NCBI GenBank assembly: GCA_964630615.1
Contig: CAZVVG010000006.1
Coordinates: 1 to 32,276, forward strand
From: CAZVVG01 sp964630615
GTDB taxonomy: Bacteria; Patescibacteriota; Minisyncoccia; Moranbacterales; UBA2206
DNA length: 32,276 nt
Direction of reading: 5' to 3'
This document shows positions 23,228 through 30,705 of the stretch, piece by piece. The notes under the pieces were generated by a model. That model was given only the letters and a program-made list of their open reading frames with translations, made no database searches and was not told where the DNA came from. Every line of letters begins with the position of its first letter. The first letter of the stretch is position 1. The translations under genes were made by a program, and so were the position numbers.

Positions 23228-24202
23228 ATGAAAAAAAATTTCTGGCAAGAACTAAATAAGCCGATTCTGGCCTTAGCCCCAATGGCAGGAATCACGGACA
23301 GCGCTTTCCGCCAAATTTGCCGCAGCCAGGGAGCGGATTTGGTTTACAGTGAAATGGCTTCCGCCAGCGCGCTTTTTTTTAAGCCCCAAAAAACTCTTCA
23401 CCTACTAAAATTTTCCTTGTCCGAAAAGCCTTATGTGGTTCAGCTCTTTGGTAAAAATCCGGAGCATTTTGCTCGAGCGGCAAAAATTATTACTAAAGAA
23501 ATTAAGCCTAGCGGGATAGACCTAAATTTTGGTTGTCCGGCTAAAAAAGTTTATGGTCACGGTGCTGGCTGCGCCTTGATGCTGGATATTCCCTTGGCTA
23601 AAAAAATTATTCTAGCAGTTTCTGTCAACACCGCTTTGCCGGTTTCTCTAAAAATTCGCGCCGGTGTGAAAAAAGTCACGGCCCTAAAATTTATAGGGGA
23701 ACTGCACGATGCACCCTTTGCTGCGCTAATGCTCCACGGCCGAACCTATGAAAACGGCTTTGACGGCCCAGCCGATTTTGCCTTAGCAGAAAAAATAAAG
23801 AAGCTTATTCCGGAAAAAATAGTGCTGGCCAACGGAGGCATAGTAAGTCCTTGGCCAGCCAGGGAATGTTTGAAAAAATATCCGTCTTTGGACGGCTTGG
23901 GAATTGGTCGGGGAGCTCTCGGACAACCTTGGATATTTAAAGAAATTAAAGAGGCCTTGAAAACACCTTCTTTGGAAAATTTTAAGCCCCTAGCGATCCT
24001 GTCTGAACCCGAAAAAGTCAAAGAGTTAATTATTGAACATTCCAGACTTATTCACAAGATTAAAAAGAAATCCGGATTTTTTGAGATAAGAAAACATTTG
24101 GCTTGGTACGTTAGAGGTTTTCCCGGGGCTCCAGAATTACGCCGTGCTCTAGTTCAAGCTGAAAACCTGAAGGAAATTAAAAAAATTCTGGATAAAATAT
24201 AG
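23228..24202 (+). CDS. dus: tRNA-dihydrouridine synthase
   Basis: FMN enzyme that reduces uridines in the tRNA D loop. It has 324 residues. The TIM barrel starts with ILALAPMAGITDSAFRQIC (FMN site) and contains the active-site cysteine C103 in DLNFGCPAKKVYGHGAG, then SLKIRAGV, LMLHGRTYENGFDGPADF and the phosphate-binding end LANGGIVSP...GLGIGRGALGQPW. A C-terminal helical tRNA-binding domain follows (about 255-324, with KHLAWYVRGFPGAPELRRAL). It resembles DusB most closely, but subgroup assignment by eye is not secure. It lies 71 bases after cysS, separated by a terminator. Confidence 0.94.
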   Translation: MKKNFWQELNKPILALAPMAGITDSAFRQICRSQGADLVYSEMASASALFFKPQKTLHLLKFSLSEKPYVVQLFGKNPEHFARAAKIITKEIKPSGIDLNFGCPAKKVYGHGAGCALMLDIPLAKKIILAVSVNTALPVSLKIRAGVKKVTALKFIGELHDAPFAALMLHGRTYENGFDGPADFALAEKIKKLIPEKIVLANGGIVSPWPARECLKKYPSLDGLGIGRGALGQPWIFKEIKEALKTPSLENFKPLAILSEPEKVKELIIEHSRLIHKIKKKSGFFEIRKHLAWYVRGFPGAPELRRALVQAENLKEIKKILDKI

Positions 24203-24278
24203 TTAAAAAGCTTTTTTGGCTGAATTTTCCTTTTCTAAATTGTGTATAATTATCCTATAAACTGGGTAAAAATTTTAA

Positions 24279-24306
24279 TTGATTTTTAAATCCAGATTGA
24301 TATAAT
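24279..24306 (+). promoter_or_regulatory. Putative dnaB promoter abutting the start codon
   Basis: TTGATT (24279-24284), 16-base spacer, perfect TATAAT (24301-24306). The -10 box ends only 3 bases before ATG 24310 and 9 before a second in-frame ATG at 24316. Transcription from it would give a leaderless or nearly leaderless dnaB mRNA, perhaps using ATG 24316. Confidence 0.45.
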
Positions 24307-24309
24307 TAG

Positions 24310-25674
24310 ATGACTATGGACGACAAAAAAAACAACGAATTAAGAGTTCCTCCTCAGAACATTGAAGCGGAAAGGTCAGTCTTGGGAGCTTTAATGCTGG
24401 ATAAAGACGCCATTATTAAAATTGCCAATCTTATTCGGTTGGGAGATTTTTACCGAGATGACCATAATCTGATTTACGAAGCCATGGTTGAGCTCTACGA
24501 AAAACGTGAACCTATTGATGTCTTGAGCCTCTCTAATCGCCTGGAAGAGAAAAATGAACTGGACAAGATTGGCGGATCAAGCTACCTGACTTCCCTGGTC
24601 AATTCCGTTCCGTCCAGCTCCAATATTGAGCACTACGCTAAGGTCGTTCAAAAAAAATCCACTTTGAGAAAACTCATCGCGGCGGCCAGTGAAATAGCTG
24701 AATTGGGCTACAAAGAATCGGAAGACGTGGAAAAAATTCTTGATGAATCAGAACAAAAACTTTTTTCCGTTTCTCAAAAGTATATTAAGCAAGATTTTGT
24801 TCCAATTAAATCAATTCTGGAATCAGCCTTTAACCGAATTGATGAATTACACAAAGGCGATCATAAGCTCCGGGGAGTGCCCAGTGGTTTTCCCGATTTA
24901 GACAACCTTTTGGCGGGCTTTCAAAAATCCGATTTGATTATTATTGCCGCTCGACCTTCCATCGGGAAAACTTCCCTGGCCTTGGATTTGGCTCGTCAAA
25001 TTTCGGTCGCAAGAAAAGTTCCCGTGGGAATATTTTCCCTGGAAATGTCCTCGGATCAGCTAATTGACCGCATGCTCTCCGCCCAATCCGAAGTAGATCT
25101 CTGGCGCCTGCGAACCGGAAGACTTAAGTCCGATGAAGACGACGATGACTTTCAAAGAATTGGCGAAGCTATGGGAATCCTCAGCGAAGCGCCGATTTTT
25201 ATTGACGACGCGGGATCTTCCAATGTTATGGAAATGAGAACCATGGCGAGAAGGCTTCAGGCGGAACACAATGTGGGTTTGATTATTATTGACTATCTCC
25301 AACTGATGGAAGGTCGTTCCGGGAGCGATAATCGCGTCCATGAAATTTCAGAAATTTCCCGCGCTTTGAAACAATTAGCCAGGGAAATTAATATTCCCAT
25401 TATCGCTCTCTCCCAACTTTCCCGAGCGGTTGAATCTCGCAGTCCTCAAATTCCCAAGCTTTCCGATCTCCGTGAGTCTGGTTCCATTGAACAAGACGCT
25501 GATATTGTAATGTTCCTCTACCGCGAAGACCGAGAAAAACCCGATACGGCCAATAAAAATATCGTAGAAGTTCATATTGCCAAACATCGTAACGGGCCAA
25601 TCGGAAAAATTTCTCTTTTCTTTAATGAAACAACTACTTCTTTCAAATCCCTTGAAAGGGTTCACACCCAATAA
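24310..25674 (+). CDS. dnaB: Replicative DNA helicase DnaB
   Basis: Hexameric helicase that unwinds DNA ahead of the replisome. It has 454 residues. The N-terminal collar domain (about 10-110, PPQNIEAERSVLGALMLD) and a linker helix are followed by the RecA-like domain with Walker A ARPSIGKT (214-221), Walker B LIIIDYLQLM and the downstream RALKQLAREINIPIIALSQLSR and DADIVMFLYRE motifs. The start is ATG 24310 or ATG 24316 (two codons later); the promoter position slightly favours the latter. No intein is present. recR follows after 9 bases, so the two are probably one transcript. Confidence 0.97.
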   Translation: MTMDDKKNNELRVPPQNIEAERSVLGALMLDKDAIIKIANLIRLGDFYRDDHNLIYEAMVELYEKREPIDVLSLSNRLEEKNELDKIGGSSYLTSLVNSVPSSSNIEHYAKVVQKKSTLRKLIAAASEIAELGYKESEDVEKILDESEQKLFSVSQKYIKQDFVPIKSILESAFNRIDELHKGDHKLRGVPSGFPDLDNLLAGFQKSDLIIIAARPSIGKTSLALDLARQISVARKVPVGIFSLEMSSDQLIDRMLSAQSEVDLWRLRTGRLKSDEDDDDFQRIGEAMGILSEAPIFIDDAGSSNVMEMRTMARRLQAEHNVGLIIIDYLQLMEGRSGSDNRVHEISEISRALKQLAREINIPIIALSQLSRAVESRSPQIPKLSDLRESGSIEQDADIVMFLYREDREKPDTANKNIVEVHIAKHRNGPIGKISLFFNETTTSFKSLERVHTQ

Positions 25675-25683
25675 TAAATAACT

Positions 25684-26274
25684 ATGCTTCCTAAAGCGTT
25701 TAAAAAACTTATTGATAATTTTTCCGCTCTTCCCTCAATCGGTCCCAAAATGGCTGAAAGGCTGGTGCTTTATCTTTTTAAACAAAAGCCGGAAAAAATC
25801 CAGGAATTTGCTGAAAATCTTCTTTCCTTAAAAAAGCTCGGCTTTTGCCAGCATTGCTTTAATGTGGCTGAAGATAATCTTTGTGAAATTTGCCAAAATC
25901 AAAAAAGAAACCAAAAAATTATCTGCGTTGTGGAAGAACCCCTAGATATTATATCTATTGAAAAAACAAATTCTTTTGCTGGCGTTTATCACGTATTAGG
26001 GGGGGTTCTCTCTTTAAATCGGGAGTCTGGTCCGCTCACAATCAAAGACTTGCTGGAAAGAATAAAAAAATCAGAAGTGGAAGAAATTATTGTGGCCACC
26101 AATCCCACCACCGAAGGAGACGCGACCGCTCTTTATCTTAAAACTCAGCTTCGCCCCTTTTCTTCGGTAAAAATTACTCGCTTAGGACGCGGTCTTTCGA
26201 CTGGGGGTGACATAGAATACGCCGATGAAGTTACCCTCAGTTCCGCGCTCAACAATCGAAAAGAAATTAAATAG
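25684..26274 (+). CDS. recR: Recombination mediator protein RecR
   Basis: DNA-clamp protein that, with RecO, loads RecA on gapped DNA. It has 196 residues. A helix-hairpin-helix segment (FSALPSIGPKMAERLVLYLF) is followed by the C4 zinc finger (C55, C58, C67, C70), the Toprim domain (ICVVEEPLDIISIE ... EIIVATNPTTEGDATALYL) and the C-terminal Walker-B-like end (ITRLGRGLSTGGDIEYADEVTLSSAL). All expected elements are present. It lies 9 bases downstream of dnaB and is followed by a bidirectional terminator shared with rplU. Confidence 0.97.
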   Translation: MLPKAFKKLIDNFSALPSIGPKMAERLVLYLFKQKPEKIQEFAENLLSLKKLGFCQHCFNVAEDNLCEICQNQKRNQKIICVVEEPLDIISIEKTNSFAGVYHVLGGVLSLNRESGPLTIKDLLERIKKSEVEEIIVATNPTTEGDATALYLKTQLRPFSSVKITRLGRGLSTGGDIEYADEVTLSSALNNRKEIK

Positions 26275-26292
26275 CTTTTTATTTTCAAGAAA

Positions 26293-26320
26293 AATAAGAC
26301 CGCCGGAAGGCGGTTTTATT
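26293..26320. terminator. Bidirectional terminator between recR and rplU
   Basis: A 12-bp stem (AATAAGACCGCC/GGCGGTTTTATT, one G-T pair) with a GGAA loop and A/T tracts on both sides. It serves the convergent recR (plus) and rplU (minus); the rplU stop codon lies inside its right arm. Confidence 0.85.
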
Positions 26321-26624
26321 CAATCTTAGCTATTTCTACTTCCGTCATCAACTGCCGATGGCCAAATTTAACTTTATACCTTTTTTTTGGCTTAAACTTG
26401 ATTCCCACGACTTTTTTTTCTTTGGCTGTTTTGATAATTGTACCCTCAATTTTGACTCCCTTGAGAAAAGGCCGGCCAATTCTTAATTCTTTCCCTTTTT
26501 CCAAAAGCAAAACTTCTCCAAAAATGACTTTTCCGTTTTTGTCTCCCTCAAGCTTTTCGATCTTGATCTTGTCCCCAACTTTAACTTTATACTGCTTTCC
26601 CCCGGTTTTTATGACCGCTAACAT
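26316..26624 (-). CDS. rplU: 50S ribosomal protein L21
   Basis: Primary-binding ribosomal protein of the large subunit. It has 102 residues, the normal length. The family pattern is complete: MLAVIKTGGKQYKVKVGDKIKIEKL at the start, then GRPFLKGVKIEGTIIK and the basic tail KFKPKKRYKVKFGHRQLMTEVEI. I start at ATG 26624; a longer in-frame start at 26723 lies upstream of a perfect promoter and is excluded. rpmA (L27), the usual next gene, is absent: the terminator follows at once. Confidence 0.97.
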   Translation of the reverse strand: MLAVIKTGGKQYKVKVGDKIKIEKLEGDKNGKVIFGEVLLLEKGKELRIGRPFLKGVKIEGTIIKTAKEKKVVGIKFKPKKRYKVKFGHRQLMTEVEIAKIE

Positions 26625-26651
26625 AAAATATTCAAAAAAGGTTACTTGATT

Positions 26652-26680
26652 ATTATAATCCTCCTGGCTTCGGCTGTCAA
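26652..26680 (-). promoter_or_regulatory. Perfect-consensus promoter of rplU
   Basis: Minus strand TTGACA (26675-26680), 17-base spacer, TATAAT (26652-26657). Both boxes and the spacing match the sigma70 consensus exactly. The predicted leader is about 20 bases with no Shine-Dalgarno site. Confidence 0.85.
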
Positions 26681-26716
26681 TCGCAAAGAGCAAAAACTTC
26701 TTCAGAGAATGCAGAC

Positions 26717-26745
26717 TGGACAAAAGTCTTTTGAAAGGCTAGCAT
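26717..26745 (+). promoter_or_regulatory. Putative promoter of the PEGA-domain gene
   Basis: TGGACA (26717-26722), 17-base spacer, TAGCAT (26740-26745), about 26 bases before ATG 26772. It supports that start over the longer upstream frame. Confidence 0.45.
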
Positions 26746-26771
26746 TACTATGGATAAAAGTGAAAAGGGCT

Positions 26772-28256
26772 ATGGAAAAAGTGAAAAGAAAAATATTTTT
26801 TTGGATATTGGTTATTCTTTTTTTTATTATCGCCCCTTCATTGGTGCTTTACGCTAATGGCTACCGCTTTGATTTAAAAAAGGGGGTTTTTGTGCATAGT
26901 GGCACTATTTCCCTGAAGGTAAACCCTCGGAACGTTGCAATTTTTCTCAACGGAAAAGAGGAAGAAGTCACGACTAGCCGGATTAATAATTCCTTAAACA
27001 TCTTCGGTTTGATGCCGCGGGAATACAATCTGAAAATCTCTGCCGACGGTTTTAACGAGTGGAGCAAGAAAACCGAAGTGCACAGCGGAATGGCCAGCGA
27101 ATTTTGGAACATTTTACTCACGAGAAAAGAATACGAAAAAACTCCTTATGAGAGCGGACCTTTGAGGCGTTTTTTTATCTCTCCTGAAGATCGTTTAATC
27201 GCCCTGGTTAATCAGCCGGAGATTGGAACCGAGGTAAAAATTCTTGATATAAAAGATGCTGGGATTCAAAAAACTTTCCTTTTTGAGGGCTGGTCTTTTA
27301 TCGCCGAAGAGCGTAAAGAAAACATAGAATGGTCTCCCAAGGAAGATTACCTTTTAATTCCTCTTGAGAAAAAAAATGCTTTTCTTGAAGAAGAAGGCGG
27401 GAAAGAAAAAATCTTTTCTTATTTTGTGGCCGATCCCGACAAAGGAACTTATTTTAATTTAAACGAATTTATAGGCAAGAGCGATCTGAGAAATGTTCGC
27501 TGGGACCCAGAAGAAAAAGATTATGTCTTTTTTCTTGAGGGAACTAATTTGTACCGCTCCAGTATCAAAAAAAAGGAGGACTTCGCCTTGGTTTCTCAGG
27601 AGGTTTCTAGTTTTGATTTGGCCAAAACTGGGGTTTATTATTCCCAGTTGCCCAACGAACTAGTTTTCCGAAAAGATTTAAACGGAGAAACCGGAAAAAC
27701 TCAGATTACTTTTGATTCGCCCAAAAAGACCGACAGTTTGAACGAAAAGTTAATCGTTTACGATGAATTGCGCATTGCCTTTTTAGATAAGAATAAAAAC
27801 CTTTATCTTCTCAATAAGGGCGAACATAAGGAATATTTGGAAAAAATCGACGACAATATTGAAGGGGTGCAATTTTCTGATGACGGAAAAAAGCTTCTCT
27901 TTTGGAAAGAAAACGAAATTTCCGTTTTCTTTTTAAGAGACTGGAATGTCCAACCACTAAGAGTTGAGAATGAAACTAAAAATATTACTCGCTATTCGGA
28001 AAAAATAAGCAATGTTCAGTGGTTTAAGGACTATGAGCATGTAATTTTTAGCGTAGGACCTTTCGTTAAAATAATCGAGTTGGATAACCGGGATCGGAGA
28101 ATCTGCCAAGATATCTTGACAACCGAATCCTTGGAGCCAAAAATCGTCTATAACCATTACCTGGAAAAAATGTTTTTTTCCGATTGGCTAGATGAATCCC
28201 GAGGAAGCTTTTTTTCCATCAACATCCCCGAGGAAACTAACCTGCTCGGACTCTAA
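26772..28256 (+). CDS. PEGA-domain membrane protein with a propeller-like C-terminus
   Basis: 494 residues. The N-terminus MEKVKRKIFFWILV starts a single membrane anchor (about 7-27). A PEGA domain follows (about 40-105: GTISLKVNPRNVAIFLNGKEEE ... LMPREYNLKISADGFNEW), a surface-binding beta fold. The rest is repetitive beta structure with TolB/WD-like blades (FFISPEDRLIALV, IEWSPKEDYLLIPL, VRWDPEEKDYVFFL, VQFSDDGKKLLFW, VQWFKDYEHVIFSV), so an extracytoplasmic propeller is likely. The frame is open further upstream (to 26646), but that part overlaps the rplU promoter, so I choose ATG 26772, preceded by GAAAAGGG. Function unknown; cell-envelope role inferred. Confidence 0.85.
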   Translation: MEKVKRKIFFWILVILFFIIAPSLVLYANGYRFDLKKGVFVHSGTISLKVNPRNVAIFLNGKEEEVTTSRINNSLNIFGLMPREYNLKISADGFNEWSKKTEVHSGMASEFWNILLTRKEYEKTPYESGPLRRFFISPEDRLIALVNQPEIGTEVKILDIKDAGIQKTFLFEGWSFIAEERKENIEWSPKEDYLLIPLEKKNAFLEEEGGKEKIFSYFVADPDKGTYFNLNEFIGKSDLRNVRWDPEEKDYVFFLEGTNLYRSSIKKKEDFALVSQEVSSFDLAKTGVYYSQLPNELVFRKDLNGETGKTQITFDSPKKTDSLNEKLIVYDELRIAFLDKNKNLYLLNKGEHKEYLEKIDDNIEGVQFSDDGKKLLFWKENEISVFFLRDWNVQPLRVENETKNITRYSEKISNVQWFKDYEHVIFSVGPFVKIIELDNRDRRICQDILTTESLEPKIVYNHYLEKMFFSDWLDESRGSFFSINIPEETNLLGL

Positions 28257-28283
28257 AATACTTCCCCTAAGGGGAAGTATTTT
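28255..28283 (+). terminator. Terminator of the PEGA-domain gene
   Basis: A perfect 13-bp inverted repeat (AAAATACTTCCCC/GGGGAAGTATTTT) with a 3-base loop starts within the stop codon of the gene. Confidence 0.8.
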
Positions 28284-28318
28284 GAAGAATAAAAGAGGAG
28301 TGTCTATTGACACCCCTC
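28284..28318 (-). terminator. Terminator of the argS transcript
   Basis: On the minus strand GAGGGGTGTC (28309-28318), loop AATA, GACACTCCTC (28295-28304), then TTTTATTCTT. The stem is fully paired only on the minus-strand RNA (one G-U pair; an A-C mismatch on plus), so it terminates the argS side. It lies 9 bases past the stop of the small membrane protein. Confidence 0.8.
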
Positions 28319-28327
28319 ATTCCAGAT

Positions 28328-28501
28328 TTATCTGGATTCTTTTTTGCCACCACATTTGTGATACAGATAAAGCGCAGTAACAACAAATACCATCACGAAG
28401 ATTACTGAAAATAGCCTATATAGCATGGGCACACTTTCCGTACTCTCCAGATAAGCAGCGCCATTCCAAAATGCATTCGCATAATTACAAGGATCAGTCA
28501 C
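28328..28501 (-). CDS. Small single-span membrane protein (57 aa) downstream of argS
   Basis: Not recognised. The frame could start at ATG 28510 (60 aa), but AAAGGGAG at 28511-28518 touches that ATG and is spaced 9 bases from GTG 28501, so I prefer the GTG start. The protein has a polar N-terminus (VTDPCNYANAFWNGAAYLES), one transmembrane helix (about 28-48, MLYRLFSVIFVMVFVVTALYLY) and a short basic tail HKCGGKKESR, suggesting an N-out single-span topology. It begins about 40 bases after the argS stop and ends just before the minus-strand terminator, so it is the last gene of the argS transcript. That placement and the ribosome binding site support a real gene. Confidence 0.6.
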   Translation of the reverse strand: MTDPCNYANAFWNGAAYLESTESVPMLYRLFSVIFVMVFVVTALYLYHKCGGKKESR

Positions 28502-28540
28502 AAAAATCATCTCCCTTTAGAAATCGAATTTAACTACTAC

Positions 28541-30418
28541 CTACATTCGATCTGGCACCCTTATGTTTAACAATGCAAGACCATTTTTAATAACATTGGC
28601 CGTCGCTTTACTAAGCATGATTCTGGATACTCTCAAGTTTTGATTTTCAGTTTTGAGGATAGAAACTTCATTGTAAAAACTATTGAAAATCAACGTCAGC
28701 TCCTCGAGATACACACATATGTCATGTGGAGAATCCGTCTTCTGAGCCTTTACAATAATCTGCGGAAGTATCATGAGTTTCTTAGCCAAAGAAAACTCAG
28801 AACCAGTCTCAAATGAAATTTCACTCTCACTAAGGACTTGTTCCGTTTCGCCTGGGTAAGATTCCACTACCTTACGCAGTATAGACTGAATACGTACGTA
28901 GGTGTACTGCAAATAGGCAGCACTACCACCTTCAAAATCAAGCATCCTGGCCCAGTCGAATGAGATATTCTTCGTCCTTGATTGACGAAGATCATTGTAT
29001 ATGATTGCTCCCACACCAACAATCTCAGAAATTTCATCCAGCTCCTGCTGAGTCAGGTTCGGATTTTTCTGTGAAAGGATTTCGCGAGATTTTTCCACTG
29101 ACTGTTTCAGTAAGTCTTCCAATTCAATCAGTGTTCCCTTTCTGGTGGACATCTTCTTACCATCTATAGTTACCATACCGAAATCAATGTGCTTTGCCTT
29201 TGTCGCTGATGATATATAGCCGGTTTTGTCAGCGAGATCAAAGAGCTGTTTAAAATTCAAGCTCTGCTCACTACCAACTACATACAATATCGACTCTGGT
29301 TTAAAAACTTCGCTACGGAACTTCATTGCAGCCAAGTCACGTGACATATAAATAGTGGAACCATCTTGCTTTCTAAGCAGAAACGATGGTAGTTTCTCAT
29401 CAGAATCTACAACAACAGCACCAGTTTCATCGTCGATTCTACATACTCCCTTTTTCAGGCAGTCCAAAACTGCATTTTCGGCGTCTTTGATAAAAAAACT
29501 TTCACCGACATACAGATCAAAATCGATTCCAAGACGCTTGTACATCTTCTCGAAATCCGTAATACTCAAGTCCCTAAATCTCTTCCACAAAAAAGTCAAC
29601 TCAGGATCTCCGCTTTCAAGCTTAGCAAAAAGCGCTCGTGCTTCGTCCTCCATTTCAGGGCTGGCCTTGGCAAGATCATGAAATTTTACGTATAAATCCT
29701 TGAGTTCAGCTATAGGATTTTCGGAGATTTTTTGCTCGTCACCCCATTGCTTGTACGCTAAGAGCAACTTTCCGAACTGTGTTCCCCAATCACCAAGGTG
29801 ATTATCCCTAATGACAGTATAACCGGTTTTCTCGTAAAGGTTAGAGAGAGCTTGCCCAATAATTGTCGATCTAAGATGACCAACCCCTATTGGCTTAGCG
29901 ATGTTCGGCGAAGAAAAATCAATAACAACTACCTTTTTTGCATTTATATTACTTTCACCATAACTGTCTCCCATATTAGAAACACAAGAAAGTACTGAGG
30001 CATATAACGCACTCTTTTTTGCTTCAATGTTAACAAAAGCACCAATAGCAGTAGCTTTTTCAACGAATTCCATTCCGTCTGCAGAGTTGATACTATCAAC
30101 AATTTTAGAAGAAAGGGAATGTGGATTCGCCTTAAGCCTTTTCGCCAGACTGAATGTTTCAACAGCAAAATCCCCAGCGACATGAGCTGGCGGAGCCTGA
30201 AGATGAAAATCTCCATCAAAAATACCAGAGGCATCAATCGACTTTTCTACAACATCACTCAGCTCTTTTTCCATTCTGAAATAAGGATACACCTCTGTGG
30301 AAACATATTCCCTTTCAGCGAGCTCGTGCTTAACCTTTTCAATAACTACATCAACAGACTTTTTAATTTCCTGTTGGTATTGTTCAAAAACAGATGATTT
30401 TTCTGCGGTCTTTTTCAT
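28541..30418 (-). CDS. argS: Arginine--tRNA ligase
   Basis: Class I synthetase that charges tRNA-Arg. It has 625 residues. An N-terminal Add-1-type domain (about 1-110) is followed by the catalytic core with the HIGH-type motif in SSPNIAKPIGVGHLRST and DNHLGDWGTQFGKLL, the KMSK-type motif KKMSTRKGT, and a helical DALR anticodon-binding domain ending in NIRVPDRM. I start at ATG 30418 because AAAGGAG (30427-30433) lies 8 bases upstream; the frame is open to ATG 30472, which would add 18 residues but has no such site. A perfect promoter and a 35-codon leader ORF lie upstream. Codon and base use look less A/T-skewed than the locus to its right. Confidence 0.96.
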   Translation of the reverse strand: MKKTAEKSSVFEQYQQEIKKSVDVVIEKVKHELAEREYVSTEVYPYFRMEKELSDVVEKSIDASGIFDGDFHLQAPPAHVAGDFAVETFSLAKRLKANPHSLSSKIVDSINSADGMEFVEKATAIGAFVNIEAKKSALYASVLSCVSNMGDSYGESNINAKKVVVIDFSSPNIAKPIGVGHLRSTIIGQALSNLYEKTGYTVIRDNHLGDWGTQFGKLLLAYKQWGDEQKISENPIAELKDLYVKFHDLAKASPEMEDEARALFAKLESGDPELTFLWKRFRDLSITDFEKMYKRLGIDFDLYVGESFFIKDAENAVLDCLKKGVCRIDDETGAVVVDSDEKLPSFLLRKQDGSTIYMSRDLAAMKFRSEVFKPESILYVVGSEQSLNFKQLFDLADKTGYISSATKAKHIDFGMVTIDGKKMSTRKGTLIELEDLLKQSVEKSREILSQKNPNLTQQELDEISEIVGVGAIIYNDLRQSRTKNISFDWARMLDFEGGSAAYLQYTYVRIQSILRKVVESYPGETEQVLSESEISFETGSEFSLAKKLMILPQIIVKAQKTDSPHDICVYLEELTLIFNSFYNEVSILKTENQNLRVSRIMLSKATANVIKNGLALLNIRVPDRM

Positions 30419-30426
30419 AGTCTCTT

Positions 30427-30433
30427 CTCCTTT
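30427..30433 (-). promoter_or_regulatory. Ribosome binding site that fixes the argS start
   Basis: AAAGGAG on the minus strand, 8 bases before ATG 30418 and inside the longer reading frame from ATG 30472. It argues for the shorter protein. Confidence 0.7.
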
Positions 30434-30489
30434 TTTTATGTTTAATGGTTCCATTTTTTCGAAAATATTCATTATGGTATCAACTTAAT

Positions 30490-30597
30490 TTACTTACCTC
30501 CAATATTATCATCTTCGTTAGAAATCATCAAGAAAAGACTATGATTAATAGTTCCTTTTCCTATATTGTAAAAGAGCTTTAATCTGTCTCTCTTCAT
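30490..30597 (-). CDS. Possible leader ORF of argS (35 aa)
   Basis: A 35-codon frame from ATG 30597 starts about 10 bases after the predicted transcription start and is preceded by AAGGA only 1 base from the ATG. It encodes MKRDRLKLFYNIGKG and continues to a polar end NEDDNIGGK. Codons 3 and 5 are AGA (Arg). It lies wholly between the argS promoter and argS, so it could be a leader peptide whose translation senses charged tRNA-Arg, or a chance frame. I see no clear terminator/antiterminator pair after it, and the Shine-Dalgarno spacing is poor. Confidence 0.3.
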   Translation of the reverse strand: MKRDRLKLFYNIGKGTINHSLFLMISNEDDNIGGK

Positions 30598-30613
30598 ATC
30601 CTTGTGATTGTTA

Positions 30614-30642
30614 ATTATAGATTAAAAGTAATGTATTGTCAA
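30614..30642 (-). promoter_or_regulatory. Perfect-consensus argS promoter
   Basis: Minus strand TTGACA (30637-30642), 17-base spacer, TATAAT (30614-30619), an exact sigma70 consensus. The predicted start near 30607 leaves a leader of about 190 bases before ATG 30418. Confidence 0.82.
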
Positions 30643-30705
30643 AACACGGGGATATTATTAATGAGTTTTGAGCTAATTTTAAGGATTATGTAAAATAAAT
30701 AAAAA

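Noticed and set aside
24203..24225. AAAAAGCTTTTT after dus as a terminator
   Set aside because: It is a loop-less palindrome that cannot form a proper hairpin; the T run alone is weak evidence.
26625..26723. Longer N-terminus for rplU starting at 26723
   Set aside because: L21 begins at MLAVIKTGGKQY, and the extra codons contain the perfect -35/-10 promoter.
1..28256. Abundant GGAAAA/TTTTCC words as DNA-uptake signals
   Set aside because: They occur mainly inside coding regions where Gly-Lys, Glu-Lys and Phe codons explain them; without a k-mer count against a background model the claim cannot be supported.
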